Part shown: positions 1 through 10,789 of the stretch, piece after piece | Layout: each line of letters opens with the position of its first letter | Numbering within the stretch: position 1 is the first letter of the stretch | NCBI GenBank assembly: GCA_003576805.1 | Contig: QEVM01000028.1 | Coordinates: forward strand, 1-33,831 | Direction: 5' to 3' | DNA: 33,831 bases | Origin: Pseudomonadota bacterium | Lineage (GTDB): Bacteria; Myxococcota_A; UBA9160; PR03 | The notes under the pieces: model-generated | Database searches by the model: none | What the model was told of the DNA's origin: nothing | What the model saw: only the letters and a program-made list of their open reading frames with translations | Program-made: the position numbers and the translations under genes

Positions 1-1236
1 CCGCAGCTCGACGCGCTCGCGCGTGCCGCGCGCGAGCACGCCGCCGCGCTGGCCGCGCCCCGGCCCCGCCGCGTCGTGAACGCCACCGGCGTCGTCCTCC
101 ACACGAACCTGGGCCGCGCGCCGCTGGCGGCGGGCGCGGCCGACGCCGCACGGGACGCCGCCGTCCGCTTCACGGACCTCGAGCTCGATCTCGGCACCGG
201 GCGGCGCGGCGACCGCCTGGGCGAGATCGCGCACAAGCTCGCGCTGCTGGCCGGCGCCGAGCGCGCGCTCGTCGTGAACAACAACGCGGCCGCGCTGCTG
301 CTCGCCGTCGCGACGCTCGCGCGCGGGCGCGACGTGATCGTGTCGCGCGGCGAGCTGGTCGAGATCGGCGGCTCGTTCCGCCTGCCCGACATCCTCGAAG
401 CGGCCGGCGTGCGGCTCGTCGAGGTCGGTACGACCAACCGCACCCGTCTCGAGGACTACCGGCGCGCGATCGGCGAGCGCAGCGCGCTGCTGCTGAAGGT
501 GCACCGCAGCAACTTCGAGCAGCGCGGCTTCGTCGGCGAGGTCGAGGTGCCCGCGCTCGCGGCGCTCGCGCGCGAGCACGGCCTGCCGCTCGTCGAAGAC
601 CTCGGCAGCGGAACGCTGGTGGATCTGCGCCGGCACGGTCTGCCCGAAGCTTCGTACGCGCCCGCTCGCCTGCGGCTCGGGGCGGACGTCGTGTGCTTCT
701 CGGGCGACAAGCTGCTCGGCGGACCGCAGGCCGGTTTGCTCTTCGGCGCGGCGCGCCACGTCGATGCGATGCGCGCACACCCGCTCGCGCGGGCGCTGCG
801 CGTGGACAAGATGACGCTCGCCGCGCTCGACTGGACCGCCGACGCCATGCTGTCGGGACGCGCGGAACGCGAGCTGCCGGCGCTGCGCATGCTGCTCGCC
901 AGCGAGGAATCCGTCGCTGCGCGCGCACGCGCGCTCGCCGAGCGGCTCGCACCGATCGCGGCGCGCGCCGGGCTCGCGCTCGACGTGCGCGCCACGCGCG
1001 CGCCGGTGGGCGGCGGCTCGCTGCCGGGCTTCGAGCTCGCGTCGTCGTCGGTCGCGCTCGTGCCCGACGCGGGGGCGGCGGACGTCTGGGCGGCCGAGCT
1101 GCGGCGCGGTCCCGTCGCAGTGCTGGCGCGCGTCGCCGACGGCGCGCTGCTGCTCGACGCGCGCACGCTGCTCGACGGCGACGAAGCCGCGATCGAGTCG
1201 GCGTTGGATGCAATGATCGATCGGATTTCGCGTTGA
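1..1236 (+). CDS. selA: L-seryl-tRNA(Sec) selenium transferase, 5' end cut by the window
   Basis: PLP enzyme that converts seryl-tRNA(Sec) to selenocysteyl-tRNA(Sec) with selenophosphate, in the cytoplasm. The reading frame is open from base 1. The conserved block VVNATGVVLHTNLGR begins near codon 25, whereas in E. coli SelA the equivalent block lies near residue 82, so about 55-60 N-terminal residues lie outside the window. Visible signatures are VNNNAAALLL, SRGELVEIGGSFR, EVGTTNRT, DLGSGTLVDL and FSGDKLLGGPQAG. In the last, the Lys encoded at 709-711 is the expected PLP Schiff-base lysine. The C-terminus (VLARVADGALLLDARTLL) is complete. It implies that the organism decodes UGA as selenocysteine; selB and tRNA(Sec) are not in the window. 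A GTG at 76 inside the conserved block is not a credible start. Confidence 0.95.
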   Translation, partial: PQLDALARAAREHAAALAAPRPRRVVNATGVVLHTNLGRAPLAAGAADAARDAAVRFTDLELDLGTGRRGDRLGEIAHKLALLAGAERALVVNNNAAALLLAVATLARGRDVIVSRGELVEIGGSFRLPDILEAAGVRLVEVGTTNRTRLEDYRRAIGERSALLLKVHRSNFEQRGFVGEVEVPALAALAREHGLPLVEDLGSGTLVDLRRHGLPEASYAPARLRLGADVVCFSGDKLLGGPQAGLLFGAARHVDAMRAHPLARALRVDKMTLAALDWTADAMLSGRAERELPALRMLLASEESVAARARALAERLAPIAARAGLALDVRATRAPVGGGSLPGFELASSSVALVPDAGAADVWAAELRRGPVAVLARVADGALLLDARTLLDGDEAAIESALDAMIDRISR

Positions 1237-1278
1237 TCCCGTCGGGGGACTCGGGTACCGTGCGACTTCGCATCCGCG

Positions 1279-1947
1279 ATGCTGAATTCGCCGGTCCTGG
1301 TGCTCAATCGTTCGTATCTACCGATCCATGTGACGTCGGTACGGAGAGCCTTTTCGCTGGTGTACCAGGGCGTCGCCCGGGTCGTGGACGGCGAGTACCG
1401 CACCTTCGACTTCGAGCAGTGGAGCGCGAGCCGCGTGCACGAGCGAATCGCCAGCAGCGCGCAGGCGGCCGACGGGCGACCGGCGGCGTGGACGTCCCGA
1501 TCCGCTTTCGCCGGAAGCTCGGACTGGATCGGCACGAGTCGCGGCCCGCTGCCGGCTCCGCGCGTGATTCTGCTCACGGTCTTCGATCGCATGCCGCGCC
1601 GGCACGTGCGCTTCAGCCGGGTCAACGTCATGACCCGTGACGGCTTCACGTGTCAGTACTGCGGCGAACGACCGCCGCGCTCCCAGCTGAACCTCGACCA
1701 CGTGGTGCCGCGCGCGCACGGCGGCCGCAGCACGTGGGAGAACGTCGTGGCGAGCTGCATGGACTGCAATCGCCGCAAGGGCGGCCGCACGCCGGAGCAA
1801 GCGGGGCTGCGCCTGCTGCGCGCGCCCGCGCGGCCGCGCTGGACGCCGCTCGCGTCGCTCCCACTCGCGCACGCGCGCCACGCGGAGTGGCGCCCCTTCC
1901 TGCGCGTCGTCGACGGCTCGGCCGCCGCGCGCGAGTCGATGCGCTAG
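1279..1947 (+). CDS. HNH endonuclease family protein
   Basis: 222-residue protein of the stand-alone HNH family common in Actinobacteria and former Deltaproteobacteria. The N-terminus (SPVLVLNRSYLPIHVTSVRR) and the block PRVILLTVFDRMPRRHVRFSR are typical of the family. The nuclease core follows: CQYC (C125, C128) and CMDC (C160, C163) form the structural zinc knuckles. LDHVVPRAHGG carries the catalytic His, and TWENVVASC the Asn. The start is 42 bp after selA and has only a weak Shine-Dalgarno sequence, but family alignments begin at this Met. No methyltransferase or other restriction component is adjacent, so it need not be a restriction enzyme. Its biological role is not known. The linker at residues about 65-95 is low in conservation but stays in frame. 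Confidence 0.85.
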   Translation: MLNSPVLVLNRSYLPIHVTSVRRAFSLVYQGVARVVDGEYRTFDFEQWSASRVHERIASSAQAADGRPAAWTSRSAFAGSSDWIGTSRGPLPAPRVILLTVFDRMPRRHVRFSRVNVMTRDGFTCQYCGERPPRSQLNLDHVVPRAHGGRSTWENVVASCMDCNRRKGGRTPEQAGLRLLRAPARPRWTPLASLPLAHARHAEWRPFLRVVDGSAAARESMR

Positions 1948-1949
1948 CG

Positions 1950-2984
1950 ATGGGGCCGTACGGCGACCCGCGCACGCCGCGCCCCGTGGTGCGCCCCGAG
2001 CCGCCGTCCTCGGCGCCGCACCTGCTCGCCGTCGGCGGCGGCAAGGGCGGCGTCGGCAAGACGCTCGTCACCGCCAACCTCGCCGCCGCGCTCGCGCAGG
2101 CCGGCCGCCGCGTGGTGGCGATCGACACCGACCTCGAGGGCGCCAACCTGCACACGGTGCTGGGCGTGCCGGCGCCGCGCGTCAGCCTGGCCGACTTCGT
2201 CGCCAAGCGCGAGAGCGATCTGCGCCGGCTGATCGTCGACACGCCGATCCCCGGCCTGCGCCTGATCGCCGGCACGAACGGCCATCTCGGCACGCCGCAG
2301 CCGCGCTCGTTCCGGCGCGTGGCGCTGCTCTCCGAGCTGCGCAAGCTGCCCGCGGACCACGTGCTCGTCGACCTCGGCGCGGGCACGCACCCCTCGGTGA
2401 TGGACTACTTCCTCGTCGGCGACGACGGGATCCTCGTCATGACGCCCGAGCCGACCTCGGTCGAGAACGCGTACTCGTTCCTGCGCGCGGCGTTCTACCG
2501 GCGGCTGCGGCTCGCGATGACGAACGAGTCCGCGCGCAAGCTCGTGCACCAGGCGATGGACCAGGGCAACCAGCGCGGCATCCGCACGCCGCTCGACCTG
2601 CTGCGCGAGGTGCGCGCGATCGCGCCCGAGGAAGGCGACCGCTTCGCGACCGCGGTGCAGAGCTTCCGGCCGCGCATCGTCGTCAACGCGGCGCGCACCG
2701 CCGAGGACGTGCGGCTCGGCTTCGCGGTGCGCAGCGTGTGCAAGAAGTACTTCGGGATCGACGCGGACTACGTCGGCTACGTCAATCACGACGAAGCCGT
2801 CACGCAGGCGATCCGGCAACGCCGTCCGGTGGTGGTCACGCACCCGAGCTCGGACGCGGCCGTGTACCTGGTGCGCATCGCACGCAAGCTCCTCGACGCC
2901 GCCCGCCGCGCCCGCGGCGGGCGCCCGGCGCCGCGGTCGCAGGCGGCCTCCACCAGCAGCTGGGCGAGGCGACCGATCGCATGA
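1950..2984 (+). CDS. MinD/ParA-type P-loop ATPase
   Basis: 344-residue SIMIBI-class ATPase. The deviant Walker A motif GGGKGGVGKT lies at residues 29-38. It is followed by the switch strand VVAIDTDLEGANLH and a Walker B-like segment HVLVDLGAGTHPSVMDYFL. The family includes MinD, ParA and FlhG, membrane- or cargo-positioning ATPases. The long C-terminal half (ATAVQSFRPRIVVNAARTAEDVRLG, KYFGIDADYVGYVNHDEAVTQAIRQRRPVV) resembles the FlhG/MinD-like subgroup in Deltaproteobacteria. It starts 2 bp after the HNH stop and its stop overlaps the next start (ATGA), so it should be co-translated with the J-like/HTH protein. No flagellar, chemotaxis or chromosome-partition gene is nearby, so its cargo is unknown. 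The tail (about residues 315-344) is Arg/Ala/Ser-rich and probably disordered. Confidence 0.85.
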   Translation: MGPYGDPRTPRPVVRPEPPSSAPHLLAVGGGKGGVGKTLVTANLAAALAQAGRRVVAIDTDLEGANLHTVLGVPAPRVSLADFVAKRESDLRRLIVDTPIPGLRLIAGTNGHLGTPQPRSFRRVALLSELRKLPADHVLVDLGAGTHPSVMDYFLVGDDGILVMTPEPTSVENAYSFLRAAFYRRLRLAMTNESARKLVHQAMDQGNQRGIRTPLDLLREVRAIAPEEGDRFATAVQSFRPRIVVNAARTAEDVRLGFAVRSVCKKYFGIDADYVGYVNHDEAVTQAIRQRRPVVVTHPSSDAAVYLVRIARKLLDAARRARGGRPAPRSQAASTSSWARRPIA

Positions 2985-3658
2985 AGGGCTTCGACGAGAT
3001 CGATCACTACGACGCGCTCGAGGTGCCGCCCGACGCGACCGCCGAGGAGATCGAGCGCGCCTACCGCGTGCTGTGCGCCACCTACGCGGGCGATTCGCTG
3101 GCGACGTACTCGATGTTCGGAGCGGACGAAGCCGCCGAGCTGCGCGACCGCATCGACCGCGCGTACCGCGTCCTGTCCGATCCGGACGCGCGGAGCGCCT
3201 ACGACGCCGCGCAGTCGGGCGACGAGCCGTACGCCGAGGCGGAGTCGAACGACGAGCCCGTCGTACTCGCGCCGATCGCCGAGGCGGCGCTCGCGAAGCC
3301 GCTGCTCGAGCCGCGGCCGCGCGAGGTGCCGACCTTCGATCGCATGGCCGACGTCGAGCCGGCCGCGGACGGCGACGACGCGGAGTGGAACGGCGGGCGC
3401 CTGCGGCGCGCGCGCCTGATGCGCGGCCTCGAGGTCGAGGACGTCGCGGCCGCGACCAAGGTGAGCCCCGCGTACATCCGCTTCCTCGAGGAAGAGCGCT
3501 TCGACGACCTGCCCGCGCCCGTGTACGTGCGCGGCTTCATCGGCGCCTACGCGCGCTGCCTCGGGCTCGACGCGCAGCACGTCGCGCGCAGCTACACCGC
3601 GCGCTACGAGGAGCATCGCCGCGCCAAGCCGCGCGGCCGCCTGCTCGGCCGCAGCTGA
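2981..3658 (+). CDS. J-domain-like / RodZ-type HTH fusion protein
   Basis: 225 residues with two recognisable parts. Residues about 6-65 read as a DnaJ-like fold (HYDALEVPPDATAEEIERAYRV, then DRAYRVLSDPDARSAYD), but the helix II-III loop carries AGDSLATYSMFGADE where HPD is expected. It should therefore not stimulate DnaK. Residues about 130-200 are an HTH_25/RodZ-like domain (GGRLRRARLMRGLEVEDVAAATKV, SPAYIRFLEEERFDDLP, YVRGFIGAYARCLGL). The two are joined by an acidic linker. No transmembrane helix is seen, unlike RodZ. The start ATG at 2981 overlaps the upstream ATPase stop by 4 bp, which fixes the start and suggests the two proteins work together. Function is unknown; polarity or positioning is a guess from the partner. 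Confidence 0.75.
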   Translation: MKGFDEIDHYDALEVPPDATAEEIERAYRVLCATYAGDSLATYSMFGADEAAELRDRIDRAYRVLSDPDARSAYDAAQSGDEPYAEAESNDEPVVLAPIAEAALAKPLLEPRPREVPTFDRMADVEPAADGDDAEWNGGRLRRARLMRGLEVEDVAAATKVSPAYIRFLEEERFDDLPAPVYVRGFIGAYARCLGLDAQHVARSYTARYEEHRRAKPRGRLLGRS

Positions 3659-3668
3659 GGCGCGCCCG

Positions 3669-4589
3669 ATGCGGTTCGTCGCAGGCGAGGCCGAGGCGGG
3701 TCGCCGCCTCGACGCCGCGCTCGCGCAGCTCGCGGGCGTCGCTCGCTCGCAGGCGGCGCGCTGGATCGAGGAAGGACGCGTGCGCGTGGACGGCGCGCCG
3801 GCGCGCGCGTCGCTGCGGGTCGCCGCCGGCAGCGTCGTCGAGGCGTCGCCGCGCGCACCGGAGCCGCTCGCGGCCGTCGCCGAGGAGATCCCGCTCGCGA
3901 TCCTGTACGAGGACGCGGACCTCGTCGTGATCGACAAGCCGGCGGGCCTCGTCGTGCACCCGGCGCCCGGGCACGCGCGCGGAACGCTCGTGAACGCGCT
4001 GCTGCACCACTGTCGCGACCTCGCCGGCATCGGCGGCGTGCTGCGCCCCGGGATCGTGCACCGGCTCGACCGCGGCACTTCGGGCGTGCTCGTCGCCGCC
4101 AAGAACGATGCCGCGCACGCCGCGCTCGCGGCGCAGTTCAAGCAGCACAGCATCGAGCGCGTCTACCTCGCGCTCGTGCGCGGCACGCCGGGCGCGGAGG
4201 CGGGCCGCGTCGAGCGCGCGATCGGCCGCCATCCGCGCGACCGCAAGCGGATGTCGGTGCGCACGCGCGCGGGCCGCGCGGCGGCGACCGACTGGCGCGT
4301 CGTTCGGCGCTACCCGCGCAGCGGCGTCGCGTTGCTCGAGGTGCGACCCGCGACGGGACGCACGCACCAGATCCGCGTGCACCTGGCGTCGTCGGGACTG
4401 CCGATCGTGGCGGATCCCGTCTATGGTCGCGGCGGCGAGAGACTCGGCCTCGAGCGCCCCGCGTTGCACGCGGCGGTGCTCGGCTTCAGCCACCCGACGA
4501 CGGGAGAGCGCATGCGTTTCGAGGCGCCCCTGCCCGCCGATTTCCGAGCGGCGCTCGACGCGGCGGCGCGCCGCGAGCGCGCGACGTGA
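3669..4589 (+). CDS. rluD: RluD-family 23S rRNA pseudouridine synthase
   Basis: 306 residues, the normal length for the RluC/RluD branch. The N-terminal S4 RNA-binding domain (residues about 1-60: [27 protein letters not shown]) is followed by the catalytic domain. Markers are [25 protein letters not shown], then HRLDRGTSG with the catalytic Asp at residue 134, and [24 protein letters not shown]. RluD modifies helix 69 of 23S rRNA. A GAGG Shine-Dalgarno lies just upstream of the ATG. The stop overlaps the next gene's GTG. RluD followed by PgeF is a widely conserved pair (also in E. coli as rluD-yfiH), which supports RluD over RluC. Confidence 0.9.
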   Translation: MRFVAGEAEAGRRLDAALAQLAGVARSQAARWIEEGRVRVDGAPARASLRVAAGSVVEASPRAPEPLAAVAEEIPLAILYEDADLVVIDKPAGLVVHPAPGHARGTLVNALLHHCRDLAGIGGVLRPGIVHRLDRGTSGVLVAAKNDAAHAALAAQFKQHSIERVYLALVRGTPGAEAGRVERAIGRHPRDRKRMSVRTRAGRAAATDWRVVRRYPRSGVALLEVRPATGRTHQIRVHLASSGLPIVADPVYGRGGERLGLERPALHAAVLGFSHPTTGERMRFEAPLPADFRAALDAAARRERAT

Positions 4590-5263
4590 CGGCGAAAAGC
4601 GGCGCATGGCTGCGCCACGCGCTGCTGGCGGGCGTGCCGCACGGCTTCGGCACGCGCGGCAGCGAGCCGCCGCGCGGGCTCGTGCGCGCGAAGCAGGTGC
4701 ACGGCACGCGCATCGTCGAAGCGACGCAACGCTGCGACGGCTTCGTCGCGGAGGCCGACGGCATCGTGTGTCGCACGCCCGGCCTCGCCATCGCGGTCGT
4801 CACGGCGGACTGCATGCCGCTGCTGCTGGCGACGCCGTCCGGCGTGGTCGCCGCGATCCACGCGGGTTGGCGCGGGCTCGCCTCGGGCGTGATCGCGGCC
4901 GGCATCGAAGCGCTCGGCCGCATCGCCGCGGATGCCGACCGCGCCGTCGCGGTGATCGGTCCGCACATCGGCGCGAGCTGCTACGAAGTCGACGCGCCCG
5001 TCGTGCGCGCGCTCGAAGCGCGCTTCGGCGACGCCGTCGCTGCGACGCTGCGCGAGACGCGTCCCGGTCATCACGAGATCGCGCTCGCGCCGCTGGCATC
5101 GCTCGATCTCGTGCGCGCTGGACTCGCACCCGAGCGTGTCGCGATCGTCGACGACGCCTGCACGATGTGCGACGCCGAGCGGTTCCACAGCTATCGCCGC
5201 GACGGCCCCGACGCGGGGCGCTTGTTCCATTACGTGATCGCGGCCGCGCGGTCGGCCACGTGA
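4586..5263 (+). CDS. pgeF: Peptidoglycan editing factor PgeF (YfiH/LACC1 family)
   Basis: 225 residues. Family motifs are all present: KQVHG near residue 34, TADCMPLLL near 71, HAGWRG near 91, [17 protein letters not shown] near 127, and [13 protein letters not shown] close to the end. The conserved His/Cys residues bind zinc. Relatives have been described as polyphenol oxidases, as purine-nucleoside phosphorylase/adenosine deaminase-type enzymes, and in E. coli as a factor that removes mis-incorporated L-Ser from peptidoglycan precursors. Which activity dominates here cannot be read from sequence. The start codon is GTG in a GTGA overlap with rluD, so it is translationally coupled. Confidence 0.9.
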   Translation: MTAKSGAWLRHALLAGVPHGFGTRGSEPPRGLVRAKQVHGTRIVEATQRCDGFVAEADGIVCRTPGLAIAVVTADCMPLLLATPSGVVAAIHAGWRGLASGVIAAGIEALGRIAADADRAVAVIGPHIGASCYEVDAPVVRALEARFGDAVAATLRETRPGHHEIALAPLASLDLVRAGLAPERVAIVDDACTMCDAERFHSYRRDGPDAGRLFHYVIAAARSAT

Positions 5264-5737
5264 CGACCGCCGCAATGGCTCTTGACACGCCCGAGGGCCC
5301 GGAATAGGCTGCCTCGCGATTCCCGAGAACGCCGACGCGACCTCCTCCGGCGTCCGAGACCCAACGTCGGAACCAACGACCCCGGCCCGTCTCGGCAACT
5401 CACGGCACTCGACCGATCCTGTCTCCAGCGCATCGGATGCAAACGAGCCAGACTGCGGAAGCGGACTGCACGGACGGCGACAGAAATCGGTCAACCTGCG
5501 AGGCCGACGCTCCGAACTAGATCGAGCCCTCCACGACCATCGCGTTCCGGCCGGACTGTCCCGGTCGCCGGCATGCGATCGAGCACGGCGCAGAGCCGGC
5601 GCCAGCCCGGCGGAACTCCGCACCGAAATCCCACGAGCCAATCGACGCAACTGCACTCGACCATCGACTCGACCCAGCGCGAATCCGTGCCACGACCCAC
5701 GCGGCACCGCGCACAGCACAAGGGACCCAAGGTGAGC
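5264..5737 (+). promoter_or_regulatory. Long C-rich, G-poor 5' leader of rho (possible rut/autoregulatory region)
   Basis: This 474-bp gap contains the rho promoter and a leader of about 420 nt. Base counts show two segments where C greatly exceeds G: 5341-5400 (28 C, 14 G) and 5641-5700 (26 C, 12 G). Between them the skew falls to near zero (5461-5520: 19 C, 20 G). C-rich, unstructured RNA is what the Rho primary site binds, and rho is known to be autoregulated through its leader in other bacteria. The rho frame stays open through the leader but third positions lose the strong G/C bias of the gene, so it is read as non-coding. No small leader peptide with a good ribosome site was found. Confidence 0.5.
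5282..5310 (+). promoter_or_regulatory. Sigma-70-type promoter for rho
   Basis: A perfect -35 box TTGACA (5282-5287) is followed after exactly 17 bp by TAGGCT (5305-5310), which keeps the key A2 and T6 of a -10 element. It lies 19 bp after the pgeF stop. Transcription would start near 5317, leaving an untranslated leader of about 420 nt before the rho ATG. Confidence 0.65.
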
Positions 5738-7180
5738 ATGGACCGAACCGGTGAGACCCATCAAGGCGGCGGCATGGGCGGCGGACGCCCGCGCCGCGGG
5801 CGGCGCCGCTCGCGCGGCAGCAACGGCGTCGGACGCGGCAATCGCTCGTCGCCGCAGGACATCCTCGACGTCGCCGACGAGCTGACGGACGAAGATCTGC
5901 TCGACGACGGCGAAGAGTGCGGCGAGAGCCTCGACGTCGCCGAGCTCAAGCGCACGCCGATGGAGAAGCTGACCGAGCTCGGCGAGTCGCTCGTCGTCGA
6001 GAGCGCGGCCGGCATGCGCAAGCAGGACCTGATCTTCGCGATCCTGAAAGCCAACGCCGAGAACCGCGGCAAGATCTACGCGGAAGGCGTGCTCGAGACG
6101 CTGCCCGACGGCTTCGGCTTCCTGCGCTCGCCCGACGAGAGCTACCTCGCGGGCCCCGACGACATCTACGTGTCGCCGTCGCAGATCCGCCGCTTCGGCC
6201 TGCGCACGGGCGACTCGATCCGCGGACAGATCCGCCCGCCCAAGGACGGCGAGCGCTACTTCGCGCTGCTCAAGGTCGAGACGATCAACTTCGACGCGCC
6301 CGAGCAGCTCCGCCACCGCATCAACTTCGACAACCTGACGCCGCTGTATCCCGAGGAGAAGTTCAAGCTCGAGTCTTCGGTGATGGGCAACGTCACGGGC
6401 CGCATCATCGATCTCATCGCGCCGCTCGGGAAGGGCCAGCGCGCCCTCATCACGTCGCCGCCCAAGGCCGGCAAGACGATGATCCTGAAGGACATCGCCA
6501 ACGCCATCGCAGAGAACCACCCCGAGGTCTATCTCATCGTGCTGCTGATCGACGAGCGGCCCGAAGAGGTGACCGACATGCAGCGCAACGTGAAGGCCGA
6601 GGTGATCTCCTCGACCTTCGACGAGCCCGCGACGCGCCACGTCCAGGTCGCCGACATGGTGATCGAGAAGGCGAAGCGGCTCGTCGAGCACAAGCTCGAC
6701 GTCGTGATCCTGCTCGACTCGATCACGCGTCTGGCGCGCGCGCACAACACCGTCGTGCCGCACTCGGGCAAGATCCTCTCGGGCGGCGTCGACTCGAACG
6801 CGCTGCACAAGCCCAAGCGCTTCTTCGGCGCCGCGCGCAACGTCGAGGAGGGCGGCAGCCTGACCATCGTGGGCACGGCGCTCATCGAGACCGGCTCGCG
6901 CATGGACGAGGTCATCTTCGAGGAGTTCAAGGGCACGGGCAACAGCGAGCTGGTGCTCGACCGCAAGCTCGCCGACCGCCGCACCTACCCCGCGATCGAC
7001 ATCAACAAGAGCGCGACGCGCCGCGAGGAGCTGCTCCTCGACGACACCACGCTGAACCGCATGTACGTGCTGCGCAAGGTGCTCTCGCCGCTGAATCCGG
7101 TCGACTCGATGGAGTTCCTGCTCGAGAAGATCAAGGCGACCGACAGCAACACCGAGTTCCTCGACTCGATGAACTCGTAG
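5738..7180 (+). CDS. rho: Transcription termination factor Rho
   Basis: 480 residues against about 420 in E. coli. Hexameric RNA-dependent ATPase/translocase that ends transcription. The extra length is an N-terminal tail of about 75 residues, first Gly/Arg-rich and then acidic ([14 protein letters not shown]). The Rho_N domain ([12 protein letters not shown]), the cold-shock-like RNA-binding domain ([43 protein letters not shown]) and the ATPase core follow. The core carries the P-loop [39 protein letters not shown] and [15 protein letters not shown]. The ATG at 5738 was chosen for the AAGGTG ribosome site just upstream. A frame open back to a TTG at 5282 coincides with the -35 box and has no coding bias. 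Confidence 0.96.
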   Translation: MDRTGETHQGGGMGGGRPRRGRRRSRGSNGVGRGNRSSPQDILDVADELTDEDLLDDGEECGESLDVAELKRTPMEKLTELGESLVVESAAGMRKQDLIFAILKANAENRGKIYAEGVLETLPDGFGFLRSPDESYLAGPDDIYVSPSQIRRFGLRTGDSIRGQIRPPKDGERYFALLKVETINFDAPEQLRHRINFDNLTPLYPEEKFKLESSVMGNVTGRIIDLIAPLGKGQRALITSPPKAGKTMILKDIANAIAENHPEVYLIVLLIDERPEEVTDMQRNVKAEVISSTFDEPATRHVQVADMVIEKAKRLVEHKLDVVILLDSITRLARAHNTVVPHSGKILSGGVDSNALHKPKRFFGAARNVEEGGSLTIVGTALIETGSRMDEVIFEEFKGTGNSELVLDRKLADRRTYPAIDINKSATRREELLLDDTTLNRMYVLRKVLSPLNPVDSMEFLLEKIKATDSNTEFLDSMNS

Positions 7181-7496
7181 CGGCGATCGCCAAGGGGCGT
7201 GGCCGGGCGCGGCCGCCGCGTGCCCGCGCGGTGCGCTGCGCGACGCGCGCGCTTGCCCGCGCTGGGCGGCGGCGCTAACCCCTCCGCGTGCTCTTCCCCG
7301 CCCGACCCAGCGCCCGACCCCTCTCGTCGGGCTTCGATCGCCACGGCGTGCACCGCCACGCGGAGCATTAGCTCCGCCGCATCGCTCGGGCTCCGCGCCG
7401 CGGAGCCCTCGTCCGCATCCGACCGCTCCCCGATCCCTCCGCCCAGACCGACAGACCGCCTCCCGACGCCGGGACCGGCCCGCTCCGAGGTTTCCA
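7181..7496 (+). other. rho-prfA intergenic region with two tandem hairpins
   Basis: No gene is seen in these 316 bp; rpmE, often found here in other genomes, is absent. Two perfect stem-loops occur: 7360-7377 (GCGGAGC, loop ATTA, GCTCCGC) and 7388-7408 (GGGCTCCGC, loop GCC, GCGGAGCCC). The 5' arm of the first can also pair with the 5' arm of the second, so alternative folds are possible. Neither is followed by a T-run. The remainder up to prfA is C-rich. A GAGG ribosome site at 7487-7490 precedes prfA. Confidence 0.5.
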
Positions 7497-8590
<1,094 letters not shown>

Positions 8591-8591
<1 letters not shown>

Positions 8592-9514
8592 TGGCCGCCG
8601 CGGCGAACACGAAGACGTGGACCGTGCTCGACCTGTTGCGCTGGACGACGCAGCACTTCGCGGAGCGCGGCATCGACACGCCGCGCCTCGACGCCGAGTG
8701 TCTGCTCGCGCACGCGCTCGGCTGCGACCGGCTGCGGCTCTACGTGGACTTCGAGAAGCCCGTCGAGGACGCCGAGCGCGCGCGCTTTCGCGAGCTCGTG
8801 CGCGAACGCGGCCAGGCGCGCGTGCCGGTCGCGCTGCTGGTCGGAAGCCGCGAGTTCTGGTCGATGCCGCTCGCCGTGACGCGCGACGTGCTGGTGCCGC
8901 GCCCGGACACGGAGACGCTCGTCGCCGCGGCGCTCGACGCCTTTCCCGAGCGCGAGGCCTCGTTCGCGGTGCTCGACGTCGGCACCGGCTCGGGCGCGAT
9001 CGCGCTCGCCATCGCGCGCGAGCGGCCGAAGGCGCTCGTCGTCGCGACGGACCTCTCGCCCGCGGCGCTCGCCGTCGCGCGCGGCAACGCCGAGCGCCTC
9101 GGCCTCGCGGATCGCATCCGTTTCGGCGAAGGATCGCTGTTCGAGCCGGTCGCCGCGGGCGGCGAGCGCTTCGACCTGGTGGTCTCGAATCCGCCCTACG
9201 TCGCGGAGCGCGACGCGGCCAGCCTCGCGCCCGAGCTCGGCCACGAGCCCGCGACGGCGCTCTTCGCGGGACCGGACGGGACCGACGTCCTGCGCCCGCT
9301 CGCGGAGCAGGTCGCGGACTTCCTCGCGCCCGGCGGCCGCGTCTTCGTCGAGCTCGACCCGGCCCAGGCTCCGCGCGTGGCCGGTTGGCTCGCCGAAGCG
9401 GGGCTCGGCGAAATCACCACGCACCGCGACGCGGCCGGGCTCGTCCGCGTCGTCGGCGCACGGCGGGAGACCCAAACGGCCGAAGCCGTTCCTTCCGGCG
9501 AGCGGATGGAGTAG
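8591..9514 (+). CDS. prmC: Release factor glutamine N5-methyltransferase
   Basis: 307 residues. SAM-dependent enzyme that methylates the Gln of the GGQ loop in release factors. The N-terminal helical domain (LLRWTTQHFAERGIDTPRLDAE) is followed by the Rossmann methyltransferase domain, with VLDVGTGSGAIALAIA (residues about 127-142) for SAM and the NPPY substrate-binding motif at 200-203. VPRPDTETLV is also typical. The first ATG overlaps the prfA stop, giving a translationally coupled writer-substrate pair. The last 15 residues are variable. Confidence 0.95.
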
Positions 9515-9525
9515 AGAGGGACGGC

Positions 9526-10788
<1,263 letters not shown>

Positions 10789-10789
10789 C

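Noticed and set aside
1460..1560. Frameshift in the HNH gene's middle
   Set aside because: The linker is poorly conserved, but both flanking family blocks are in the same frame and the length is normal.
5282..5737. N-terminal extension of Rho from a TTG at 5282
   Set aside because: The TTG is the -35 box itself, the extension lacks third-position G/C bias and Rho homology, and an AAGGTG ribosome site precedes the ATG at 5738.
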